Assembly: GCA_026397575.1 (NCBI GenBank)
Contig: JAPLUP010000362.1
Location: forward strand, 1-8,437
DNA length: 8,437 nucleotides
Reading direction: 5' to 3'
Source of the DNA: Candidatus Zixiibacteriota bacterium
Lineage (GTDB): Bacteria > Zixibacteria > MSB-5A5 > CAIYYT01
The translations under genes and the position numbers were made by a program. The stretch's first letter is position 1. Every line of letters starts with the position of its first letter. The notes under the pieces are model-generated. The model did not search any database. It worked only from the letters and a program-made list of their open reading frames with translations, and was not told the origin of the DNA. Below are positions 1-5,643 of the stretch, piece by piece.

Positions 1-518
1 ACAAGATTCAGTCCTAACAATAGCACCATCGCGACCGGCCAGAAGGAGCCGGTGCCCGGGCCGAAAAAGCCGTCATAGAAGCCGATTCCGAGACCAAACA
101 CCAGATAGAAGACGAACTGCGACCAGCGCGGACGCGAATCATGCTTGCCCAGATCGGGTGAGAAAATCGTGTACACGAGTATTGCCAAGAGCAGGAAAGG
201 AATGATCCAGTGAAGTATGTCGGCATTCACCATCTGCACAACCTGTGCACCAGTGGCCGCCCCGATGATCGTAAACACGATGCCCCAAATCGCTGCGCGC
301 AAGCTGATGCCGCCATGCTTGACGTAATTGTACGAGGACGTGATACTGCCGAACGTCGATTGGAATTTGTTGGTGCCGAGCGCCTGATGTGGCGGCAATC
401 CAAGGGCCAAAAGCACCGGCAAGGTAATCAGTCCGCCACCACCGGCGATCGAATCCACCAGACCTCCGAAAAAGCCAGCAAAAAACAGTAGCGAAGCGAC
501 AAAGGGAGTAACCGACAT
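1..518 (-). CDS. TauE/SafE-family membrane permease (sulfite/anion exporter family), 3' end cut off by window edge
   Basis: The frame reads from ATG at 518 down to base 1 without a stop (172 residues seen; the family is usually about 240-260). Seen: a hydrophobic first helix running into the family signature 'GLVDSIAGGGGLITLP' (residues about 19-34), then 'GLPPHQALGTNKFQS' (about 42-56), then a second-half signature 'GFYDGFFGPGTGSF' (about 140-153). The two glycine-rich stretches match the internal repeat of TauE/SafE (YfcA-like) transporters, which are inner-membrane proteins assigned to export of sulfite, sulfoacetate or other organosulfur anions. The substrate cannot be read from the sequence. 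The frame stays open upstream to about 627, but there is no ATG or GTG there, only a TTG at 525-527. The first helix fits directly after ATG 518, so that start is preferred, although no strong Shine-Dalgarno precedes it. Family assignment is firm; substrate is unknown. Confidence 0.93.
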   Translation of the reverse strand, partial: MSVTPFVASLLFFAGFFGGLVDSIAGGGGLITLPVLLALGLPPHQALGTNKFQSTFGSITSSYNYVKHGGISLRAAIWGIVFTIIGAATGAQVVQMVNADILHWIIPFLLLAILVYTIFSPDLGKHDSRPRWSQFVFYLVFGLGIGFYDGFFGPGTGSFWPVAMVLLLGLNL

Positions 519-1219
519 GGACGGCAATGTAAACGCCGTGCGGAATATTGTCAGCCGATTTCTGCGACGTTTGTGGGTGTCTGGGTAGCCGCTATTGCAC
601 TCAGTACCCCATATCACTGGCTCAATCGAAGCAAGAAGAATGTCGGGTTTCTCGCACCGTGATGACGTCACAGACCGGATACAATTCAAAGCGCATTTGA
701 TGACAGCACTGGACTTGATTCACACAGAAGGGGCTCGGAACACCCACCTACGGGGCTGTGTGCTTGGCTCTCACACTTCTAATATCAGCTGTTTCCTAAG
801 ATGTTAAACGTCAGGGTGAACCAGGAGCGTGAGACTCGATGAAAGCTCGGCCTTGAGCAAAAGTGATTGCAGTTCTCTTCGTACACGCTTACTTTTGAAT
901 CCGATGATCTTTGCACAGAACGCCAATGCGAAAGACAAGTAGTGGAAAGATTCGAATCGATACTGGTATTGCTGGACTACCTGAAGAGCGAAACTCCCGC
1001 CAATCCTTTAGGCACAATCAATGACTGCGAATCATGGGAGTGGATTGACTGGGGGGATGCTGATGGCGGAAGGATCATGCCCTCGCTCAATTCGCCTTTC
1101 ATTTCCCCTTTCTTTTAGTGTATGTTGTCAAACCAATTTGGACACACACACTCCAGATGCAAGATCGCGGATTTTGTAACTTCTTGCGAATGAATGAGTT
1201 GTCGCGACGATTGAACAAA
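519..1219. other. Gene-poor stretch, about 700 bp
   Basis: No convincing gene on either strand. The longest frame (TTG at 867 to 1118, 83 codons) begins directly after an in-frame stop, lacks a Shine-Dalgarno sequence and resembles no family I recognise. A 70-codon frame at 595-807 is equally unsupported. The left part must contain the promoter of the minus-strand permease and the right part the 3' end of the tRNA-Met transcript, but I could not place a promoter or a U-tract terminator with confidence. Small palindromes (TGACGTCA at 663-670, GTCGCGAC at 1201-1208) are within chance expectation. It may be decayed coding sequence or plain spacer. Confidence 0.5.
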
Positions 1220-1293
1220 TAGCGGAGCAGGGACTTGAACCCCGGACACGCGGATTATGATTCCGCTGCTCTAACCAGCTGAGCTACTCCGCC
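1220..1293 (-). tRNA. tRNA-Met (anticodon CAU), elongator type
   Basis: On the minus strand the 74-nt sequence folds into a full cloverleaf. The acceptor arms GGCGGAG and CTCCGCT pair over 7 bp, with a G-U pair at 1-72. The D-arm is GCTC/GAGC with loop AGCTGGTTA. The anticodon stem GCGGA/TCCGC has loop ATCATAA, giving CAU (plus-strand 1257-1259). The T-arm CGGGG/CCCTG has loop TTCAAGT. The discriminator is A and CCA is not encoded. The CAU anticodon fits initiator Met, elongator Met or lysidine-modified Ile. The paired 1-72 position argues against the initiator, which has a mismatch there, and the overall sequence is close to the common bacterial elongator Met form. Confidence 0.95.
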
Positions 1294-1323
1294 ATTTCAG
1301 TAACATTCAACCATCGGCGCTGG

Positions 1324-1351
1324 AATTTATGACTCTTCACCCGTTTGTCAA
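1324..1351 (-). promoter_or_regulatory. Putative sigma70 promoter of the tRNA-Met gene
   Basis: Read on the minus strand, a perfect TTGACA (plus 1346-1351) is followed by a 16-bp spacer and TAAATT (plus 1324-1329, 4 of 6 consensus bases). Initiation would fall near 1317, leaving a 5' leader of roughly 25 nt before the mature tRNA at 1293. The position and the perfect -35 make it credible; the -10 is only moderate. Confidence 0.55.
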
Positions 1352-1409
1352 GAGCATTCGTGTCCTCTCCACTTCATCTGAACTTTGCCAAAATCCTCAG
1401 TTTAACCGG

Positions 1410-1438
1410 TTGCCAATTTCCCCGATCGGGATTATCAT
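1410..1438 (+). promoter_or_regulatory. Putative sigma70 promoter of the YbjQ-family gene, with palindrome in the spacer
   Basis: TTGCCA (1410-1415, 5 of 6 consensus) and TATCAT (1433-1438, 5 of 6) are separated by exactly 17 bp. Transcription would begin near 1445, about 30 nt before the ATG at 1475, and the leader contains the ribosome-binding site. The spacer holds a perfect 10-bp palindrome, CCCGATCGGG (1421-1430), placed where a bound repressor or activator would touch RNA polymerase. The promoter is the best-matching one in the window; an operator role for the palindrome is inference. Confidence 0.6.
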
Positions 1439-1474
1439 TGTACGCACGGATCGCTAAACCAAGGAGCCTGATAG

Positions 1475-1786
1475 ATGATTGCTACGACTACTCCGTCCAT
1501 AGAAGGTAAACCGGTACGCGAGTATCTCGGCATTGTTGCCGGCGAGGCGGTGCTCGGCGCCAATATCATCAAGGATCTATTTGCTACCGTCACCGACATC
1601 GTTGGTGGTCGCTCTGGCGCCTATGAAAACGAGTTGGTCAAGGCGCGCCAGATAGCCATCAAAGAGATGGAAGACGAAGCTGCCCGCTTGGGAGCCAATG
1701 CTGTGGTTGGAGTTGATCTCGACTACGAGGTCGTCCGGCAAGGAATGCTGCTAGTGACTGCGGCAGGCACAGCGGTCAAGATTTAG
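1475..1786 (+). CDS. ybjQ: YbjQ/UPF0145 family protein (often named 'heavy metal-binding domain' protein)
   Basis: The 103-residue product matches the length (about 105) and conserved blocks of the YbjQ family: '[15 protein letters not shown]' near the N-terminus, '[15 protein letters not shown]' (about 23-37), '[14 protein letters not shown]' (about 41-54) and '[14 protein letters not shown]' (about 72-85), ending in 'AGTAVKI'. The family forms small oligomeric cytoplasmic beta/alpha proteins of unknown role. Databases attach 'heavy metal-binding', but this sequence contains no cysteine and no histidine, so nothing in it supports metal binding. The start is secured by AAGGAG (1461-1466) 8 nt before the ATG. 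It has its own promoter, diverges from tRNA-Met and ends in TAG with no clear terminator. Function beyond family membership is unknown. Confidence 0.93.
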   Translation: MIATTTPSIEGKPVREYLGIVAGEAVLGANIIKDLFATVTDIVGGRSGAYENELVKARQIAIKEMEDEAARLGANAVVGVDLDYEVVRQGMLLVTAAGTAVKI

Positions 1787-1961
1787 TTGAAACAGAGATC
1801 ATACAAGGTGCATCTGATTGCATCTCCTGAGCTAATCTCGGCGGATGTCTGTGTCGACTCCGCTGGAATTCCGCAGAGGCTATTCGCATGATCGACAACA
1901 TGATAACCGAGCGAGGGTTGATGGCCATTCCTCTGGAGGTTTCGGCATGTAGTTCGCTCTT

Positions 1962-1967
1962 AGGAAG
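1962..1967 (+). promoter_or_regulatory. Ribosome-binding site of the S8 protease gene
   Basis: AGGAAG lies 6 nt upstream of the ATG at 1974, fixing that start. The 187 bp between the YbjQ-family gene and this gene show no clear promoter or terminator. Confidence 0.6.
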
Positions 1968-1973
1968 ATCAAT

Positions 1974-4457
1974 ATGAGGCAAAGCGTATTCTCGTTTTTC
2001 ATCGCGCTAATCGCAATCGGCATAACTCTATCGCTGCCTTTGACTTCCGCTTCCAAGACCGATGCGGCACAACTCTCGGAATATCTTGACTCTACTCTCT
2101 CCTCCAAAAGCGACGGCGATTTTGTATCGGTGCTGGTCTTCATGAACGACCGCGCGGACGTTTCGTCCCTGCAGCAACGCTACAAGCTCGCTACCTTCAC
2201 CAGACAGGCGTCGCACAAGATTCTGATCGATGAATTGCAGAGCTTTGCCCACACTGCTCAAACCGAAATACTGCGCACCTTTGACGAGGCCAAGTCTCGC
2301 GGCGACGTGCGCTCCTACAAGGCCTACTGGATCACCAATGCCCTGCAGGTCGAGGCCACAAGATCATTTATTGAGGTTCTTCGTGATCGCCCCGATCTGG
2401 CGGCAATAATCGCGGATATTCCGATGCAATCACTCTATTATCCCGTCATCCAATCGACTGCTTTGGCCCCCACCACAGCAGGTGTGTCACCGGGTCTGCG
2501 AGCTATCCATGCCGATAGCATGTGGGCTTTGGGTCTTACCGGCGCCGGTTCTTTAATCGCATCATTTGATTCCGGTGTCAACGGTGACCACCCGGCTTTG
2601 AGGAGCTCCTATCACGGTAACCACGGCTACCCCGCGGAAGCCTGCTGGTTTGATCCGGTTTACCGTCAGACCTATCCGCATTGGGACCACACGCTTGCCA
2701 GTGGCCCGCACGGCACTGAAACCATGGGCATCATGGTAGGTAAGAATGACGCTACTGGTGATACTGTTGGCGTTGCATTTGGCGCGGACTGGATTAGCGC
2801 CATGGTCGTTGACATTCCGCATTCCAACTATTTGGAGGCTTTTCAATGGGTAGCCGATCCGGATGGCGACCCCAATACTGTGGATGATGTCCCTGACGTA
2901 CTGAACAATTCCTGGGGTTTTACCCAAACCAATCTCGGCTGCCTTGATATTTTCTGGGACCCGATTGACAATGTCGAGGCGGCCGGCACCGTCGTGGTTT
3001 TCGCCTGCGGAAACAGCGGTTCCAGCCCGATGTCACTGCGTAATCCTGCCAATCGCGCCACCACGCCGTATAACACGTTCTCTGTGGGCGCCGTGTGGTC
3101 TACAGATGTTGGCATCATCTGGAATCAGTCAAGCCGCGGACCGTCCGACTGCGATGGAATCTCGATCAAACCCGAAGTTGTCGCGCCGGGCTATCAGGTC
3201 AAAACTATCAACCCAGCTGATACGCTTTCTTATATCACAGTTGGTGGAACTTCCTTTGCAGCGCCACACGTAGCAGGTGCTGTGGCACTGTTAAGGCAGT
3301 ACAATCCTAACGCTCCGGTTGATTCGATCAAGTCGGCGCTGATGCGTTCGGCTGTTGATAAGGGTGATCCCGGCGAGGACAATACTTTCGGTTGGGGTGT
3401 CATTGACATTCTGGCGGCCATGAGAATGCTCGCCCCGAACAATCAGATCAACATCTACGTCCAACAGGTCACACACAATCCGATAAAGCCGGGCGACACA
3501 GTGAATGTCGTTGTTCAACTTCGCAACTCTGGGTTGGGCACTGAAGGTGTGACGGGACAGCTTGCCAATCCGCAGTCTGGCGCAACGATTCTTCAAGGAT
3601 TTTCTGCTTTTGGAAATATGGCACTAAATGAGTCCAAGAACAATTCCACCAGTTCCTATCGTTTGGCCTTTGCATCGTCAATCACTGAAGGCACACATTT
3701 GACTGTTGACTTACAGATCCACGACGGCTTCAGCTATCTGCAAACGATCACGCTCTACTTCACTGTCGGTACGGCATTGGTAAAATCGTCCTATACGCAT
3801 CAAACCGATAGTTGTCGCTTCACGATCGGCAATTATGGCACCTATGGACTCGCGGACGAATCGATCACGAACAAAGGTGGCGTCGGTTTTACTTTCCCCG
3901 CTGGCGGCACAAATAACCTCTTCCAGTGCGGGCTGATGATTGGCGCCGACAGCAATCACGTTTCTGATGGCGTCGTCAATAAGCTTGGGTCGGTGGATGA
4001 AGACTTCGCGGTCATTCCGGGAGGAAACCTGATTGATTACACCGAGGGCGGCATTGGTGATGTCGAGACCTTCTGCCGCTATGCGGATGACCGTGCCGCC
4101 AACCCGCTCGGTATTGTCGTTGAGCAACGCACCGCCAACTTCACCAATAGTGCTGATGCGCGGTATGTCATCATCGAATATGTCATTTTCAACAAGTCGG
4201 CGACGCCTATTGACGGCGCGTATGTCGGTATCTTCTGTGACTGGGACTTCTCTTGGGGAACCGGCGAATCGGACCGCACCGGCTTCTCGAGAGAGTATGG
4301 CCTTGGCTATCAATACCAGAGCGGTCCGGTGGCCAATAGCTTCCGAGGCACAGCCGTTCTGAACCCCGAAGGCGTGCAAACCTTCTATGCGATCCAGAAC
4401 TTCAATGTTGTCTACGATGGCTCCGGCAACGGTGTGGTCAGTGAGCCCAGGAAGTAG
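1974..4457 (+). CDS. Secreted S8 (subtilisin-like) serine protease, C-terminal sorting tail removed by an in-frame TAG
   Basis: An 827-residue secreted endopeptidase. Residues 1-27 form a signal peptide (short basic start, long hydrophobic core, 'TSASK' cleavage region). Residues about 45-150 look like a propeptide or inhibitor-type region ('VSVLVFMNDRADV'). The catalytic domain spans about 180-485. The triad is visible as Asp199 in 'ASFDSGVNGDHPAL', His246 in 'GPHGTETMGIM' and Ser427 in 'GGTSFAAPHVAG', with the oxyanion Asn347 in 'FACGNSGS'. Residues about 490-600 resemble an Ig/CARDB-like domain ('PGDTVNVVVQLRNSGLGTEG'). Residues 600-827 form a further beta-rich region of a kind usually followed by a sorting tail. 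The frame ends at TAG 4455-4457 in mid-domain and continues open, in the same frame, to a sorting domain ending at 4964. The full-length ancestor was therefore about 996 codons. Protease identity is certain; whether this copy is functional, read through or decaying is not. Confidence 0.9.
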   Translation: MRQSVFSFFIALIAIGITLSLPLTSASKTDAAQLSEYLDSTLSSKSDGDFVSVLVFMNDRADVSSLQQRYKLATFTRQASHKILIDELQSFAHTAQTEILRTFDEAKSRGDVRSYKAYWITNALQVEATRSFIEVLRDRPDLAAIIADIPMQSLYYPVIQSTALAPTTAGVSPGLRAIHADSMWALGLTGAGSLIASFDSGVNGDHPALRSSYHGNHGYPAEACWFDPVYRQTYPHWDHTLASGPHGTETMGIMVGKNDATGDTVGVAFGADWISAMVVDIPHSNYLEAFQWVADPDGDPNTVDDVPDVLNNSWGFTQTNLGCLDIFWDPIDNVEAAGTVVVFACGNSGSSPMSLRNPANRATTPYNTFSVGAVWSTDVGIIWNQSSRGPSDCDGISIKPEVVAPGYQVKTINPADTLSYITVGGTSFAAPHVAGAVALLRQYNPNAPVDSIKSALMRSAVDKGDPGEDNTFGWGVIDILAAMRMLAPNNQINIYVQQVTHNPIKPGDTVNVVVQLRNSGLGTEGVTGQLANPQSGATILQGFSAFGNMALNESKNNSTSSYRLAFASSITEGTHLTVDLQIHDGFSYLQTITLYFTVGTALVKSSYTHQTDSCRFTIGNYGTYGLADESITNKGGVGFTFPAGGTNNLFQCGLMIGADSNHVSDGVVNKLGSVDEDFAVIPGGNLIDYTEGGIGDVETFCRYADDRAANPLGIVVEQRTANFTNSADARYVIIEYVIFNKSATPIDGAYVGIFCDWDFSWGTGESDRTGFSREYGLGYQYQSGPVANSFRGTAVLNPEGVQTFYAIQNFNVVYDGSGNGVVSEPRK
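4455..4457 (+). other. Single in-frame amber codon interrupting the S8 protease gene
   Basis: The context is AGG AAG TAG GAG TTT, i.e. '...SEPRK-stop-EFLTHGL...'. The codons after TAG keep protein-like character without any frame change and run 168 sense codons into the sorting domain. A one-base change would restore Trp (TGG), Lys (AAG), Gln (CAG) or Glu (GAG). Trp or another residue before 'EFLT' would fit well. TAG also ends the YbjQ-family gene and the HEAT-cyclophilin gene, so TAG is an ordinary stop here. Confidence 0.85.
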
Positions 4458-4964
4458 GAGTTTCTCACCCATGGACTTGTTGATACGGCAAGTCTTGGTA
4501 CGTACGATCAGTCCTACTGCATTGCTACCGGACCGTTCTATATCGCTCCCGGTGCGTCCGACACGGCCTGTTTTGTTATGACGGGTGGCAGAGATGTCGC
4601 TGCGCTACAAGCCGCTGTCCTGTCAGCCAGAGCGCGTTATCGACAGGCAACACCTGTGGACGACAACGGCGACCCCAATCTACCGTCAGCGTTCGAGCTT
4701 CAGCAGAATTTCCCCAATCCCTTCAATCCCGAAACGGTGATCAGTTACACGCTTCAACATGTTGGTCAGGTGTCGGTAGCGGTCTACAATCTGCTTGGTC
4801 GGCAGATTGCGACCCTTGTCGACGAGAGACAGAACGCCGGAACGTATTCCATCATTTGGGATGGTCGCGACCACGATGGCAGACCGGTCGCCAGCGGCGT
4901 TTACTTCTATCGACTCAATGCGGGCGACATCACGCAGACGAAGAAGATGATATTGCTTAAGTAG
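4458..4964 (+). pseudogene. Detached C-terminal part of the S8 protease with type IX-style sorting domain
   Basis: This is the same reading frame as the protease upstream, directly continuing after the TAG. It begins 'EFLTHGLVDTASLG', then 'YCIATGPFYIAPGASD', the end of a beta-rich domain. A linker follows (about 4600-4680), and then the tail 'FELQQNFPNPFNPETVISY', 'VAVYNLLGRQIATLVDE' and 'ASGVYFYRLNAGD', finishing in 'KKMILLK'. That is the Por-secretion/FlgD-like C-terminal sorting domain, which in Bacteroidetes directs proteins to the type IX secretion system. The first internal ATG is at 4578 and has no Shine-Dalgarno sequence. Made alone, the fragment would also lack a signal peptide, so an independent gene is unlikely. 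A caller may annotate 4578-4964 (128 residues) as a separate CDS. Confidence 0.8.
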
Positions 4965-5049
4965 AAGGCAGAAGAGCCCCGTTCTCGCGTCGATCTGCAA
5001 TAGGTTGTCGGCGGATCAAATCAACCAGCATGAATGGAATCGTAGGTGC

Positions 5050-5087
5050 TTATTCCCCCTTAGCAAAGGGGGATTCAGGGGGTTGTA
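5050..5087 (+). repeat. Left terminal inverted repeat with hairpin
   Basis: It contains CCCCCTT-AGCA-AAGGGGG (5055-5072), a perfect 7-bp stem with a 4-nt loop, followed by a second G5 run (5078-5082) that could pair alternatively with the C5 run. Read on the minus strand it supplies the last codons and the TGA stop (5075-5077) of the DUF559 gene. No T-tract follows on either strand, so it is not a textbook intrinsic terminator. Confidence 0.85.
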
Positions 5088-5446
5088 CTGCTCGCACGTT
5101 GGTCAATCCAATCATCTATACTGGCAACCACACTGGCGAGATTATTTCGCACGTCTGAGTCGAGGAACCGCAACACGGTCAGTCCCAGCGACTCTAATCG
5201 CGCTTGCCGATGACTATCATGCGCTGGGCGTGAACTGTGGGAGGAACCATCGATTTCAATCACGAGTGACAGCTTGCTGCAGTAGAAATCCACGATGTAT
5301 TCTTCAATTGGTTTCTGTCGAGAAAACTGGTACCCTCGCAGCTTGCGAATTTTGAGTTCGTTCCAGAGCAGGACCTCCGAGAGTACACCCGCTTTGCGCA
5401 AGGCTCGCGCTCGCTCCTTCAGTTTCGGATCGTAATGGATTCGCAT
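5075..5446 (-). CDS. DUF559 domain protein (Vsr-like, PD-(D/E)XK-type endonuclease fold)
   Basis: 123 residues from ATG at 5446, the usual size of stand-alone DUF559 proteins. Seen in order: 'LRKAGVLSEVLLWNELK' (16-32), 'LRGYQFSRQKPI' (36-47), 'YIVDFYC' (50-56), 'LVIEIDGSSH' (61-70) and 'LGLTVLRFLDSDV' (87-99). These are the hallmark blocks of the family; Asp53, Glu64 and Asp66 are the likely metal-binding residues by analogy with Vsr and other PD-(D/E)XK nucleases. The substrate is unknown. The frame stays open upstream to a TTG at 5498-5500 inside the right inverted repeat (141 residues). ATG 5446 is preferred because GAGG (5455-5458) lies about 8 nt before it and family homology begins there. 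The stop lies inside the left repeat, so gene and repeats form one unit, antisense to the flanking genes. Confidence 0.9.
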   Translation of the reverse strand: MRIHYDPKLKERARALRKAGVLSEVLLWNELKIRKLRGYQFSRQKPIEEYIVDFYCSKLSLVIEIDGSSHSSRPAHDSHRQARLESLGLTVLRFLDSDVRNNLASVVASIDDWIDQRASSTTP

Positions 5447-5495
5447 AGGTTTTGCCTCGAATGATAACCTACGTCGGAGAATTCGCAAGCAGGAA

Positions 5496-5533
5496 TACAA
5501 CCCCCTAGATCCCCCTTTAATAAGGGGGAATAA
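5496..5533 (-). repeat. Right terminal inverted repeat with hairpin
   Basis: Inverted copy of the left repeat. The hairpin CCCCCTT-TAAT-AAGGGGG (5511-5528) keeps the 7-bp stem. It differs from the left copy at four bases: two in the hairpin loop and two in the spacer between the hairpin and the outer G5/C5 run. It lies about 110 bp upstream of the HEAT-cyclophilin gene and might affect transcription into it. Confidence 0.85.
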
Positions 5534-5570
5534 TTGCTCCCTGTTCCATTATCAGCTGAGGCAAACTCAT

Positions 5571-5576
5571 AGGAGG
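5571..5576 (+). promoter_or_regulatory. Strong Shine-Dalgarno sequence (AGGAGG) without an adjacent standard start codon
   Basis: AGGAGG lies 67 nt upstream of the HEAT-cyclophilin ATG, too far to serve it directly. Five nt downstream is CTG (5582), opening a 21-codon frame whose TGA (5645-5647) overlaps the ATG at 5644 as ATGA. This could be a coupled leader peptide or chance; CTG is a rare start. Confidence 0.25.
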
Positions 5577-5643
5577 ATTCGCTGTTCTACCAGCCTACTA
5601 TTTCCCCCTTGTCTTATGCGCAAAATCGCTGTAATCTATTCCT

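Larger units (their letters stand above)
5050..5533. mobile_element. DUF559 cassette bounded by 38-bp terminal inverted repeats (putative minimal mobile unit)
   Basis: A 484-bp block begins and ends with inverted copies of a 38-bp sequence (34 of 38 identical) and contains one gene, for a DUF559 endonuclease-domain protein, filling nearly all of it. There is no transposase. No convincing target-site duplication is seen: the flanks share only a displaced TGCT (5047-5050 and 5535-5538). From memory, C-run/G-run hairpin repeats of this kind recur next to DUF559 genes in other bacteria; that needs a search. Mobility is inferred from the architecture, not demonstrated. Confidence 0.55.

Noticed and set aside
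663..670. TGACGTCA palindrome as an operator
   Set aside because: An isolated 8-bp palindrome is not positioned at any visible promoter; expected by chance in a window this size.
721..762. CACACAG/CTGTGTG inverted repeat
   Set aside because: A 7-bp stem with a 28-nt loop in low-complexity sequence, with no associated gene or site.
867..1118. 83-codon plus-strand frame starting at TTG
   Set aside because: It begins immediately after an in-frame stop, has no ribosome-binding site and no recognisable motif. It is kept only as a note in the gene-poor region.
1220..1293. Initiator tRNA-fMet or lysidine-modified tRNA-Ile(CAU)
   Set aside because: Position 1-72 is paired (G-U), unlike initiators, and the sequence closely follows the elongator Met pattern.
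4455..4457. Genome-wide reassignment of TAG to an amino acid
   Set aside because: TAG ends the YbjQ-family gene at the family's normal length and also ends the HEAT-cyclophilin and sorting-tail frames at natural domain ends, so TAG works as a normal stop.
3711..4472. 253-codon open frame on the minus strand opposite the protease gene
   Set aside because: It lies wholly antisense to a clearly homologous coding frame, matches no known family, and arises from the codon bias of the real gene.
5055..5072. Intrinsic transcription terminator
   Set aside because: The hairpin is strong, but no T-tract follows it in either direction. The same hairpin recurs inverted at 5511-5528 as part of the terminal repeats.
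5632..5637. TTGTCT-17-TAATCT as a promoter producing a leaderless HEAT-cyclophilin mRNA
   Set aside because: The -10 matches only 3 of 6 consensus bases and the -35 only 4 of 6; too weak to call.
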